From: an uncultured Bacteroidota bacterium
GTDB lineage: Bacteria; Bacteroidota; Bacteroidia; Flavobacteriales; Flavobacteriaceae
Length of the DNA stretch: 64,000 nucleotides
Direction of reading: 5' to 3'
Assembly: GCA_902595825.1 (NCBI GenBank)
Contig: CACJRP010000002.1
Span: 44,819 to 108,818 of the forward strand
In this document: positions 29,359 through 37,503 of the stretch, in pieces
Layout of the letters: each line of letters begins with the position of its first letter
Position numbering within the stretch: the stretch's first letter is position 1
Program-made: the position numbers and the translations under genes
The notes under the pieces: model-generated
What the model was told of the DNA's origin: nothing
The model's input: only the letters and a program-made list of their open reading frames with translations
The model's database searches: none

Positions 29359-30951
29359 TTATTTTAGATCAAGGACCCAAAACTTTTTTTCAAATAAATC
29401 AATACTATCAAACAAATTTTGAAAAAAAGTGTCACCATATTGAAGGTAAAAGTCAATAAAATTTATTTTTCTTTCTTGAAAAATACTGTCTGGATTGATT
29501 TCTTTATATATATATTTTAAATCATTTTCAATGGAACTCATTTTTCTTTTTTGAGCCTTCAATAACCTTTTTTCTAATTTATCAATTCCATTAAGTTGTT
29601 TTTTCTTTTGTGCATTTACAGCTCCCAAAAATGAGGAGTCAGTAATTTTAACTATAGAATCCAATACTTTAAACTGTTTTTTTAAGCTTTCTTTTAAGAA
29701 ATTTAAATTCATATCAATTTCACTATGCTTTTTAATATTTAGATTGATAAATTCATTTTTTTTAAGAAAAATCTCATTTTCATTTACTAAATATTTATTG
29801 ATTTTTCTCCTCATTTTTTGAGTTAAAAGTAAAATAGATGCGCGAGGGCTTATTATTGGAAATACAACACCATGATAGTCAAAAAAACTTTTTAACTGTA
29901 ACCAGTAAGACATTTCACTCGATCCTCCAATGTAACAAAGATTTGGTAAAATTACTTCTTGATATAATGGACGCATCAGGACATTTGGGGAGAAATTTTC
30001 TGGTCTTTTATTCAGCTCTTTTAACATCTCTTGGTGGGAAACGTTTTTATCAGAAAGATTGTATTTTGAATCTTTTCTAATAATTCTTTCTCTTGAATTA
30101 ACATTTAAATGAAATAAATTAATTTCCCTTGGATTAACTTGAGGAATGTATTTTTCTGAGTAAACCTCTTTGATACTATTTACTGTTTTATTTACACACT
30201 CTTTACATGTATTATTAATTAGCTCATCTTCCATGTAGGAAGAAAACATTTTTTTAAGATTGTGAGAATCTGGATCAATTATGATAAGCCCTTTTTCTTT
30301 AAATAATTGATGAACTAAACACCTAGTTGCTTTTGCTAATGTGAAATTATCCTTATAGGCAGATGTAATTATTTTTTTAATTCTTTTAGCTAGATTATTA
30401 GTTGGGAAAAATGTAAATATTTGCTCTAAAATAGCATTAAAATTATCTAACTTTATTCTGCCAACGGAGCCTTTAGCTTTTGTCAAATAATTTATTTTTT
30501 TATCTCTAAAATAAACCTCAGATATTTCATCAAAATCATGGTCTTCAGAAGCTAACCAAAATACAGGTACAAAATTATTTTTAGGATATTTTTTTTTCAA
30601 TTTTGCGCACGTGTTGATAACACTAATTATTTTGTAGATAAAAAATATCGGACCAGTTAAAATACAAAGCTGGTGTCCAGTAGTTATCGTAAAAGTTGAC
30701 TCTTTTAACAAAATGTTGATGTTTTTTAAGACTTTTTTGTCGTTTATGTCCGAGTATTGAGACAATAGCTCCTTTACCAGAATATTTCTCTTCGACAAAG
30801 AAAAACTTTTCTTCAACTCTATCTGTTTTTTAAAGTTTTTAATATCAAAACTTGAATTATAAAATTTTTTTAGAGCTTTATTTTCATTTAAAAAATCAAA
30901 TATAAAATCTGAATAAATTTTAGTTTTCTTTAAATCAATGTGTTTTTTCAA
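29359..30951 (-). CDS. bshC: Bacillithiol biosynthesis cysteine-adding enzyme BshC
   Basis: Proposed to join cysteine to glucosaminyl-malate in the last step of bacillithiol synthesis, the low-molecular-weight thiol of many Firmicutes and Bacteroidota. The 530-residue protein shows TGHQLCILTGPIFFIYKI near residue 95, then FVPVFWLASEDHDFDEISEV, then the substrate-domain stretch LPNLCYIGGSSEMSYWLQL, and a C-terminal coiled coil near 420-480. There is no ATG near the N-terminus; the TTG at 30951 gives the expected ...HIDLKKTKIYSDFI start. bshA and bshB are not in the window. Confidence 0.94.
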   Translation of the reverse strand: MKKHIDLKKTKIYSDFIFDFLNENKALKKFYNSSFDIKNFKKQIELKKSFSLSKRNILVKELLSQYSDINDKKVLKNINILLKESTFTITTGHQLCILTGPIFFIYKIISVINTCAKLKKKYPKNNFVPVFWLASEDHDFDEISEVYFRDKKINYLTKAKGSVGRIKLDNFNAILEQIFTFFPTNNLAKRIKKIITSAYKDNFTLAKATRCLVHQLFKEKGLIIIDPDSHNLKKMFSSYMEDELINNTCKECVNKTVNSIKEVYSEKYIPQVNPREINLFHLNVNSRERIIRKDSKYNLSDKNVSHQEMLKELNKRPENFSPNVLMRPLYQEVILPNLCYIGGSSEMSYWLQLKSFFDYHGVVFPIISPRASILLLTQKMRRKINKYLVNENEIFLKKNEFINLNIKKHSEIDMNLNFLKESLKKQFKVLDSIVKITDSSFLGAVNAQKKKQLNGIDKLEKRLLKAQKRKMSSIENDLKYIYKEINPDSIFQERKINFIDFYLQYGDTFFQNLFDSIDLFEKKFWVLDLK

Positions 30952-31004
30952 TTTTTTAAATTTAATTTAATCGTAAATTAATAAAGTATCCATTAAATTT
31001 TGTC

Positions 31005-32309
31005 TCAACAAATTAACGGTTCGCCAAATAAATCAAACTCGGAAACTTTTATAATTTTAATTTTACAAAAATCTCCCAGCCTTAGATAAAATTTTGACGC
31101 GTCTACCAAAATTTCATTATCTACATCTGGAGAATCCATCTCAGTTCTGCAAATAAAATTTTTACCTTCAACCCTATCTACAATGCACTTAAAAATTTTA
31201 CCAATTTTTTTGTAATTCATCTGCAAGGATATCTCTGCCTGTTGAGTCATAATTTCACCTGCTCTTTTTTCTTTTTCTGCCTCAGATACATCATCAATTA
31301 AATCAAAAGCACTTGTGTTTTCTTCGTGAGAATAAGTAAAACAACCTAAACGCTCGAATCTGGTTTGTTTAAGCCAACTTTTTAATTCTATAAAATCTTC
31401 TTTTCTTTCTCCGGGATATCCAACCATAACAGTAGTTCTCAATGTAATTCCTGGCACTTTGTCTCTTATTTTACTTATTAAATCATTAATTTTTTCCTTG
31501 CTACCCCCCCTTTTCATTGACTTCAAAATATGATTCGAAATGTGTTGAATTGGCATATCAAGGTACTTACAAATTTTTTTCTCTTTTAACATAACATCTA
31601 AAATTTCCTCTGGAAAACCAGTAGGGAATGCATAATGAAGTCTAATCCATTCTATCCCATTCACTTCACATAATTTTGACAAAAGAACATCAAGCATTCG
31701 TTTATTGTAAATATCAATTCCATAATAAGTTAAGTCCTGTGCAATTAAAATTATTTCTTTAACCCCATTCTGAGCTAAGTTTTTAGCTTCAAAAATTAAC
31801 TCTTCTATAGTTTTTGATTTATGATTTCCTCGCATTAAAGGAATTGCGCAAAAGGAACAGGGTCTATCACACCCTTCAGAAATTTTTAAATAGCTATAAT
31901 GTCGGGGTGTAATTGTCTGCTTTTCTCCAAGCAAACTATATCTGTAATCAACTTCAAGTCTTTCTAATAATTGAGGTAGATCATTAGTTCCAAAATATTG
32001 ATCCACCTCTGGAATATTCTTTATTAGATCCTCCTTGTACCTTTCACTTAAACAGCCTGTTACAAATACTTTATCAATTTCACCAATTTGTTTTCTCCTC
32101 ACGTTTTTTAAAATTGTATTTATAGATTCTTCTTTAGCTTTATCAATGAAACCACATGTATTTATAACTACAATGTTCCCATCTTTCTCGCTAGATAACT
32201 CTCTACCACCATTTTTGAGATGACTAATTAACACCTCAGAATCGTAAATATTTTTTGAACACCCTAGGGTTATAACGTTAATTTTATTTTTTATCGTTTT
32301 AGTCCTCAT
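31005..32309 (-). CDS. rimO: Ribosomal protein S12 methylthiotransferase RimO
   Basis: A radical-SAM enzyme that methylthiolates the conserved Asp of ribosomal protein S12. The 434-residue protein has the N-terminal UPF0004 domain with cluster-binding cysteines (LGCSKNIYDSEVL, INTCGFI, VTGCLSERY), the radical-SAM motif CDRPCSFCAIPLMRG (CxxxCxxC) near residue 145, and a C-terminal TRAM domain. LGCSKN and CSFCAIP distinguish it from the MtaB paralogue at 46894. Its start overlaps the upstream hydrolase gene by 11 bp. Confidence 0.96.
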   Translation of the reverse strand: MRTKTIKNKINVITLGCSKNIYDSEVLISHLKNGGRELSSEKDGNIVVINTCGFIDKAKEESINTILKNVRRKQIGEIDKVFVTGCLSERYKEDLIKNIPEVDQYFGTNDLPQLLERLEVDYRYSLLGEKQTITPRHYSYLKISEGCDRPCSFCAIPLMRGNHKSKTIEELIFEAKNLAQNGVKEIILIAQDLTYYGIDIYNKRMLDVLLSKLCEVNGIEWIRLHYAFPTGFPEEILDVMLKEKKICKYLDMPIQHISNHILKSMKRGGSKEKINDLISKIRDKVPGITLRTTVMVGYPGERKEDFIELKSWLKQTRFERLGCFTYSHEENTSAFDLIDDVSEAEKEKRAGEIMTQQAEISLQMNYKKIGKIFKCIVDRVEGKNFICRTEMDSPDVDNEILVDASKFYLRLGDFCKIKIIKVSEFDLFGEPLIC

Positions 32310-33285
32310 TTAAATTAAATACATTTTGTAAAAAATTTAATGTTGACTTCTGAACTTTAAGATAATTTTTGTTCACAATATTGTAAGCTATCTCATGTCC
32401 CCCAGCATCTTCAAATGCGATTTCCAGCTTTAAGGAATCTTCTGTTCCTAATTGTTTAAACATCATTCTCATAGCATTAACAGATACAACATTATCCTGT
32501 TCTACTTCATTTTTATAATAAAATCCAGAAAAAGTTGGGACCATAACTTTCCTAAATACCTCTTCGTTCATTGCTGTTTCCAACAAGTTTTGCATTTCTA
32601 TAGGAGCCTCGAGACGATATTTAGTGGTCCAAAACTTTTCTTTATCTTCCCAGGTATTGGTAGTGTAATGATACTTACCCCCTTCAACAAGTCTAACTAT
32701 ATAAAGACCCCATGGTAAAGTAGCTACAAAATCAAGTGGATGGGTAATCCTTATATTTGGTGCATACATTACTAGGGCTGAAACTTGAGGGTGGTTTGCA
32801 GCAAGAGCTAGAGCAGCACTACATCCAGTAGAAGTGCACATTAAAATAACCTTCTCACCAATTATTTTACCAATAGCTAAAGCTTCGCGGGCACTGTCTA
32901 AGTATTTTTCTCCTGTATATTCAAGTAGTGGCTCATCTGAATTTAATCCATGTGCATAAAGTCTAGGTAGATAAATATTAGATTTTAATTTTTTAGCAGT
33001 ATTTATGTGTACTGGAGACCCGTCTTGTGAAGAACCTGAAAATCCATGGAGATAAACTATACTTAAATTTGTTTTTTTTGGAACTGAATCATAAAATATA
33101 ATTCTAGATTCGTTTCCTTCTTTAATATTTATGAATTTTGATTCTTTTTGATGAATCCATGACTTAACTTCATTAATACTTAACTTAATTTTAGGCAAGT
33201 CTTTAAAAATTATTGGCTTTTCAATTTTAGGACCCAAAAGAAAAATTAGAATAAAAAAACTAATAATTAAAATTATCTTTTTCAT
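32299..33285 (-). CDS. Alpha/beta hydrolase with N-terminal membrane anchor
   Basis: A 328-residue protein with an N-terminal hydrophobic segment (IILIISFFILIFLLG), acting as a signal anchor or signal peptide, and an alpha/beta-hydrolase fold: IVYLHGFSGSSQDG (oxyanion loop), nucleophile elbow MCTSTGCSAAL, and the late GGHEIAYN with the probable catalytic His. The elbow is C-x-S-x-G instead of the usual G-x-S-x-G. The substrate is unknown. It lies between ftsY and rimO, abutting ftsY and overlapping rimO, so it is cotranscribed with translation genes although nothing in it suggests a ribosomal role. Confidence 0.88.
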   Translation of the reverse strand: MKKIILIISFFILIFLLGPKIEKPIIFKDLPKIKLSINEVKSWIHQKESKFINIKEGNESRIIFYDSVPKKTNLSIVYLHGFSGSSQDGSPVHINTAKKLKSNIYLPRLYAHGLNSDEPLLEYTGEKYLDSAREALAIGKIIGEKVILMCTSTGCSAALALAANHPQVSALVMYAPNIRITHPLDFVATLPWGLYIVRLVEGGKYHYTTNTWEDKEKFWTTKYRLEAPIEMQNLLETAMNEEVFRKVMVPTFSGFYYKNEVEQDNVVSVNAMRMMFKQLGTEDSLKLEIAFEDAGGHEIAYNIVNKNYLKVQKSTLNFLQNVFNLNED

Positions 33286-34233
33286 TTAATTGAAAAAAGA
33301 ATTAACAAAGTTTTTGCTGTCAAATATCTTCATATCATCAATACCCTCCCCTATTCCAATGTATTTAATTGGAATTTGAAACTGATCACAAATTCCAATT
33401 ACAACTCCTCCTTTAGCAGTTCCATCTAGCTTTGTAATAGCTAACGAATTTACATCAGTAGATTCAATAAATTTTTTTGCTTGTTCCAGGGCGTTTTGTC
33501 CTGTTGAACCGTCTAAAACTAGGAGAATTTCGTGAGGTGCATTAGGAATAACTCTGTCCATAACTCTTTTTATTTTAGATAATTCATTCATTAAATTCAC
33601 TTTATTGTGCAATCTTCCCGCAGTATCTATTAATACTATATCGGATTTTTTTGAAATAGAAGAATTTAATGTGTCATGTACTACAGAAGCAGGATCACTA
33701 CCCATTTGTTGTTTCACAATGTCGACTTTCGCTCTTTTAGCCCAAACTTCCAATTGATCAATTGCTCCGGCTCTGAATGTGTCAGCAGCACCTATTATGA
33801 CCGATTTGCCAGCATTTCTAAATTTATTAGCCAATTTCCCAATGGTTGTAGTTTTTCCAACTCCATTAACTCCGACAATCATAATTACATATGGATCTTT
33901 ATTTGAAATTTTAACTTCCTTAAAGTCGAGATTAGATACGTCTAGAATTTTTATAATTTCATCTTTCAAGATTTTGTTTAAATCTTGCGTGTTGATATAC
34001 TTGTCTCTAGCAACTCTTTGTTCAAGTTTGTCAATTATTTTAATTGTAGTTGAAACTCCCACATCAGCGCTAATAAAAATTTCTTCTAGTTCATCGAGAA
34101 AACTCTCGTCTACTTTTGATTTACCAGCAATTGATTTTTTAATTTTTGAAAAAAAAGACTTTTTAGACTTATCAAGACCCTTATCAATTTTTTTCTCACT
34201 TTGACTTGAAAATAACTTTTTAAAGAAGTTCAT
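33286..34233 (-). CDS. ftsY: Signal recognition particle receptor FtsY
   Basis: The GTPase that docks SRP-ribosome complexes at the membrane. The 315-residue protein has a short basic N-terminus, the NG domain with IMIVGVNGVGKTTTIGKLA (G1), ADTFRAGAIDQLEVWA, VLIDTAGRLHNK (G3), TKLDGTAKGGVVIG (G4/G5), and a C-terminal IGIGEGIDDMKIFDS. The acidic A domain is missing, as in many compact genomes. It belongs to the run rpmB-rpmG-DUF4295-ftsY. The plus-strand ORF at 33779-34204 is its antisense shadow. Confidence 0.97.
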   Translation of the reverse strand: MNFFKKLFSSQSEKKIDKGLDKSKKSFFSKIKKSIAGKSKVDESFLDELEEIFISADVGVSTTIKIIDKLEQRVARDKYINTQDLNKILKDEIIKILDVSNLDFKEVKISNKDPYVIMIVGVNGVGKTTTIGKLANKFRNAGKSVIIGAADTFRAGAIDQLEVWAKRAKVDIVKQQMGSDPASVVHDTLNSSISKKSDIVLIDTAGRLHNKVNLMNELSKIKRVMDRVIPNAPHEILLVLDGSTGQNALEQAKKFIESTDVNSLAITKLDGTAKGGVVIGICDQFQIPIKYIGIGEGIDDMKIFDSKNFVNSFFN

Positions 34234-34285
34234 TGCATATAAAACTTCCTGTAAAATTAAGCTTAATAATTATAAGTAAAAAAGA

Positions 34286-34438
34286 TTATTTTCTGTTAAA
34301 CCAATCGTTGGTCATATCCGGAGGTATAATACTTTCAGTAAATGAATAAAAATTTGAATCCCTTTTTTTGGTCATTTTTATGACTTTAGTAAGTTTTTTC
34401 GAACCGGTTTGTAACGATGCTACCGCTTTTTTTGCCAT
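34286..34438 (-). CDS. DUF4295 small basic protein, Bacteroidota-specific, probably ribosome-associated
   Basis: A 50-residue protein too short for the ORF track. It starts MAKKAVASLQTGSKKLTKVI and ends MTNDWFNRK, with a Lys-rich N-terminal half and an acidic middle (YSFTESIIPPDM). It starts 2 bp after the rpmG stop (ATG complement at 34436-34438) and stops at 34286. The position directly behind L28 and L33 and the MAKK start strongly suggest a ribosomal protein. I recall that a Bacteroidota-specific large-subunit protein (bL38) was described from Flavobacterium ribosome structures and may be this family, but I cannot confirm that here. Confidence 0.9.
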   Translation of the reverse strand: MAKKAVASLQTGSKKLTKVIKMTKKRDSNFYSFTESIIPPDMTNDWFNRK

Positions 34439-34440
34439 AA

Positions 34441-34623
34441 TTATTTGATTTCTTTGTGTAAAGTCATTTTTTTAAGAATAGGATTAAATTTTTTAAATTC
34501 TAAACGATCAGGTGAATTTTTCTTATTCTTAGTTGTTACATATCTAGAAGTACCAGGTAAACCTGAGTCTTTGTGTTCGGTACATTCTAATATAACCTGA
34601 ATTCTGTTCCCTTTTTTTGCCAT
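34441..34623 (-). CDS. rpmG: 50S ribosomal protein L33
   Basis: A 60-residue basic large-subunit protein: [40 protein letters not shown] and the terminal MTLHKEIK. The zinc-ribbon cysteines are mostly absent (one Cys only), so this is the zinc-free form. It lies 2 bp from rpmB and 2 bp from the DUF4295 gene. Confidence 0.97.
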   Translation of the reverse strand: MAKKGNRIQVILECTEHKDSGLPGTSRYVTTKNKKNSPDRLEFKKFNPILKKMTLHKEIK

Positions 34624-34625
34624 TA

Positions 34626-34859
34626 CTAATCTTTAATTAGATTTTTATTTTTTCTTAATACTTCAGTAATACCTTTTTTATTAATAGTTTTTAAAACTGA
34701 TGTGGTCACTTTTAAAGTAACCCATTTGTTTTGATCAGGAATAAAAAACCTTTTTTTAACCAGGTTTATATCAAATCTTCTCCTAGTCTTATTTACAGCC
34801 TTGGAAACATTGTTTCCAAACATAACTCTCTTTCCCGAAATTTGACAAATTTTAGACAT
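34626..34859 (-). CDS. rpmB: 50S ribosomal protein L28
   Basis: A 77-residue large-subunit protein with the typical start [19 protein letters not shown], then [18 protein letters not shown] and [19 protein letters not shown]. It heads the run rpmB-rpmG-DUF4295-ftsY-hydrolase-rimO. The promoter region upstream contains a TAAATTTG -7 box and an 18-bp palindrome covering the -33 region. Confidence 0.97.
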   Translation of the reverse strand: MSKICQISGKRVMFGNNVSKAVNKTRRRFDINLVKKRFFIPDQNKWVTLKVTTSVLKTINKKGITEVLRKNKNLIKD

Positions 34860-34877
34860 TTATATCTGTTAGATTTG

Positions 34878-34907
34878 CAAATTTAGGTTTTTTTAACAAG
34901 TTTCAAA
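34878..34907 (-). promoter_or_regulatory. Candidate rpmB operon promoter
   Basis: On the minus strand TTTG (34907-34904), an 18-nt spacer and TAAATTTG (34885-34878), 18 nt before the rpmB ATG. The spacer is within the 17-23 nt range reported for flavobacteria but shorter than the 21 nt seen elsewhere here. Confidence 0.55.
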
Positions 34908-34913
34908 ACTTGT
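34896..34913. promoter_or_regulatory. 18-bp palindrome over the rpmB -33 region
   Basis: ACAAGTTTCAAAACTTGT has perfect 8-bp arms around a 2-bp centre and covers the -33 TTTG of the rpmB promoter. It has no downstream T-run in either direction that would make it a good terminator, so an operator is the better reading. Confidence 0.5.
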
Positions 34914-35032
34914 AGCTTATTAAGATTTTAATTTGATTTAAAAATTAGATTATAAAGATGAAATTTTAAATATCTAATTTTTATGAATTTAATTGGCAAC
35001 AAAATTATTTATTTGTTAAAAATTGTGTTGTT
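34914..35032. other. Gene-free AT-rich spacer between divergent rpmB and the NTF2-like gene
   Basis: The whole gap (34860-35089) is about 230 bp, the longest in the window. Apart from the two promoters and the palindrome annotated separately, I see only AT-rich sequence: no ORF with family features, no tRNA and no stable hairpin. Confidence 0.6.
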
Positions 35033-35065
35033 TTTGCAAAAAAAAAATAAAAATATTTATTTTTG
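35033..35065 (+). promoter_or_regulatory. Promoter of the NTF2-like gene
   Basis: TTTG (35033-35036), a 21-nt spacer, then TATTTTTG (35058-35065): a full match with the same spacing as the lysA promoter. The ATG follows 24 nt downstream. Confidence 0.65.
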
Positions 35066-35089
35066 ACATGTAAACTTATGATATAAAAA

Positions 35090-35551
35090 ATGATAACAAA
35101 ACAACAAGTACTTGACGCACAACAGACTTGGGGATCTGGTGTAGTCAAAATTGGTTCTCTTCGAGATAATCGATCAGAATGCGAAGAATATACAATTGAT
35201 TTTCTTGATGAGCTTTACGCATTTGATTCCAGCAGTGTGTTATTTAAACCAACTAAATGTGCGGCTCAGCAATTTAGACCTTCCAAGGCAGAAGCTTTAT
35301 CTTATTTCATTTCAGGTGAAGATAGAGCATGCGATGAGGACAAAGGTTTTGCAATTAATCCTTGGACCAATGTTAGATTTGAAAATGCAGGAATGATACT
35401 CGAAGAAAATAGAGCGATTTCTATGGGAAATTATTTTTTTACAGATCTTGATGGCAACGAAGCCAAAGTTGAATATACTTTTGGGTATAAACTAATTGAT
35501 GGTGCTTTGAAAATTGATTTGCATCACTCATCGTTTCCATATACTGGCTGA
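35090..35551 (+). CDS. Small NTF2/SnoaL-like cytosolic protein of unknown function
   Basis: A 153-residue protein with no signal peptide or membrane segment. The order of features suggests an NTF2-like (cystatin-like) fold: an N-terminal helix (QQVLDAQQTWGSGVVKIG), CEEYTIDFLDELYAFD, then strands VLFKPTKCAAQQFRPS, WTNVRFENAGMILEENRA, SMGNYFFTDLDGNEAKVEYT and YKLIDGALKIDLHHSS. Similar proteins are sometimes labelled phosphoribosyl-AMP cyclohydrolase; I see none of that enzyme's metal-binding motifs and would not use the name. The gene stands alone with its own full promoter. GC is about 36% over 35101-35520 by hand count, slightly above the surroundings. Function unknown. Confidence 0.82.
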   Translation: MITKQQVLDAQQTWGSGVVKIGSLRDNRSECEEYTIDFLDELYAFDSSSVLFKPTKCAAQQFRPSKAEALSYFISGEDRACDEDKGFAINPWTNVRFENAGMILEENRAISMGNYFFTDLDGNEAKVEYTFGYKLIDGALKIDLHHSSFPYTG

Positions 35552-35640
35552 CTTTTTGGTTTAAATAATTTAATTTCTAAGCATTTATAAGTATTTGATT
35601 AAAAGTAAACTTGGAGTTTTGATTAGTGACCAATATTGAA

Positions 35641-36885
35641 TTATAGTTTTTGAATGCTCTTAAGGAGCATCTCAAAAACTTTATTTACAGTTTTTAAAAT
35701 AATTCTTTCTCTGTGATTACCAAAATTGAATTTTTCAGTTATGATTTTATCTTTTTTGGATATTGAAATATAAACAGTGCCGATTTTTTCTTTTGAGTCA
35801 CCAAGAGTCGGACCTGCAATACCAGTTGTTGAAACACCATAGGTAGAGTTGAATCTCACTCGTACTTTTGAGGCCATCTCCATAGACACCTTTTTGCTAA
35901 CAACAGAATGAGTTTTTATAATTTGATCATCAACTCCTAAAATTTCTTTTTTGATAGAGCTGTTGTACGCTATAATACTTCCCAAAAAATAGTCAGACGA
36001 TCCAGGAATTTTGGTAAGTCTCGATCCAATTTCGCCCCCTGTGCAACTTTCTGCAATTGCCAAAGTAATATTATTTTTTTTAAATAAATTTTGAATTTGT
36101 TTTTCAATCGGTGCATCTTCTTCATAACCAACAAATATATCTTTTATTAGTGGTAATAATTTTGCTATGTAATTATCTATTTTTGCATTAATTTGCTTTT
36201 CATTTGTTCCTTTCGACGATAGCCTCAATCTAACTCTTCCTAAATTGGGTAAATAAGCAAATTTTATATCTTTAGGTAATTTTTTTTCCCAAGACTCAAT
36301 TCTTTGAGCAATATGGCTTTCACCTAGCCCATAAGTTAATAATGTTTTATTTACTATGTGAGATTTAGAATGTTTTCTAAGTTTAGGTATAACTTTTTCA
36401 TTCATTAAATGCTTCATTTCAAAAGGAACTCCTGGAAGTGAAACCACATTTTTTTTGTTTTTCATAAACCACATCCCAGAGGCTGTACCATAATCATTAA
36501 TTAAAATTTTAGCTTTAGAAGGCAGTAAAGCTTGTTTTTTATTTAATTCATTAATGGGTTTTTTAACGTAATCTTTAAATATTTTTGTTATATGTTCTAA
36601 TACAACAGCGTTTGTAACTAGTTTATCATTGAAGAATTCACATAGTGCGATTTTTGTTTTATCATCATTAGTTGGGCCTAAACCTCCAGTAATAACAACT
36701 AAGTCCGATTTTTCCATAGCATTCTCTAGTGAGTTTTTTATATTTTCAATATTATCTGAAATAGATGTTACTTGTAAAACTTCAATCCCGATTTTACTTA
36801 ATTCTTGTGATAGGAATGTCGCATTGGTATTGACAACTTGACCAATTAAAATCTCATCCCCTATACAAATAATTTCAGCTAGCAT
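35641..36885 (-). CDS. cinA: CinA family nicotinamide-nucleotide amidohydrolase
   Basis: A two-domain protein of 414 residues. The N-terminal MoCF-like domain, IICIGDEILIGQVVNTNATF and VVITGGLGPTNDDKT, is the ADP-ribose pyrophosphatase-like part. The C-terminal CinA domain, AIAESCTGGEIGSRLTKIPG, with YGVSTTGIAGPTLG, deamidates NMN to nicotinic acid mononucleotide for NAD recycling. Length is normal for the full-length type. It is the last gene of the run recR-E2-exonuclease-FAH-cinA, 6 bp after the FAH gene. Confidence 0.95.
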   Translation of the reverse strand: MLAEIICIGDEILIGQVVNTNATFLSQELSKIGIEVLQVTSISDNIENIKNSLENAMEKSDLVVITGGLGPTNDDKTKIALCEFFNDKLVTNAVVLEHITKIFKDYVKKPINELNKKQALLPSKAKILINDYGTASGMWFMKNKKNVVSLPGVPFEMKHLMNEKVIPKLRKHSKSHIVNKTLLTYGLGESHIAQRIESWEKKLPKDIKFAYLPNLGRVRLRLSSKGTNEKQINAKIDNYIAKLLPLIKDIFVGYEEDAPIEKQIQNLFKKNNITLAIAESCTGGEIGSRLTKIPGSSDYFLGSIIAYNSSIKKEILGVDDQIIKTHSVVSKKVSMEMASKVRVRFNSTYGVSTTGIAGPTLGDSKEKIGTVYISISKKDKIITEKFNFGNHRERIILKTVNKVFEMLLKSIQKL

Positions 36886-36891
36886 TAAAAT

Positions 36892-37503
36892 TTAACTTAC
36901 ATTAATATCCAATAGTTCTTTGCCCTCCAAAAATCCTCTCAAATTGTCCTCAAAACTAACTAATCCAACCCCAGCTGGAGTTCCTGTAAAAATCAAATCA
37001 CCAATTTTGAGTGTAAAAAACTTTGATATTTCTTCGATTAATTCATCAATTGGCCAAATCATATTTTTTGTATTGTCATTTTGTACGGTATTCCCATTTT
37101 TTAAGAGGTGGAAATTTAAATTTGAAATTGGTGGTAAGTCATTTTTATTCAAAAAATTTCCAACAAGGGTGGATCCATCAAAACCCTTGCTCTTTTCCCA
37201 TGGATGTCCTTTTTCTCTTAACTTTTTTTGAAGATCTCTGGCCGTGAAATCAATTCCTACGGTAATTTCGTCATAGTATTGATTTGAATATTTTCGTTCA
37301 ATATACCTACCTGGCTTTTTAATTTTTATTACCACTTCTAATTCATAATGAATCTCTTTCGAAAAGTTTGGAATAAAAAAAGATCTACCTTTTGAAATCA
37401 AGGCAGTATCAGGTTTTAAAAAAATTAACGGTTCTTTAGATTTAACATTAGAAAGTTCTTTAATGTGTTCTAAATAATTTTGTCCAACACAGATAATTTT
37501 CAT
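36892..37503 (-). CDS. Fumarylacetoacetate hydrolase family protein
   Basis: A 203-residue FAH-fold enzyme. It shows ICVGQNYLEHIKEL, the metal-ligand stretch EIHYELEVVI, GIDFTARDLQ with the third ligand, and LIFTGTPAGVG. The single-domain size suits acylpyruvases or oxaloacetate-decarboxylase-type members rather than the large tyrosine-pathway hydrolase; the exact substrate is not evident. Its ATG overlaps the exonuclease stop by one base. Confidence 0.9.
   Translation of the reverse strand: MKIICVGQNYLEHIKELSNVKSKEPLIFLKPDTALISKGRSFFIPNFSKEIHYELEVVIKIKKPGRYIERKYSNQYYDEITVGIDFTARDLQKKLREKGHPWEKSKGFDGSTLVGNFLNKNDLPPISNLNFHLLKNGNTVQNDNTKNMIWPIDELIEEISKFFTLKIGDLIFTGTPAGVGLVSFEDNLRGFLEGKELLDINVS

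Noticed and set aside
33779-34204. 141-residue plus-strand ORF opposite ftsY
   Set aside because: It is antisense to a full-length, motif-perfect FtsY and shows only Ser/Thr/Leu-rich shadow composition.
34256-34267. ATTAAGCTTAAT palindrome in the ftsY leader
   Set aside because: A loopless 12-bp AT-rich palindrome; in this base composition such sites arise easily and nothing around it suggests regulation.
35090-35551. Horizontal transfer of the NTF2-like gene
   Set aside because: GC is about 36% by hand count, but parts of neighbouring cinA reach similar values and no mobile element is near, so the signal is too weak.
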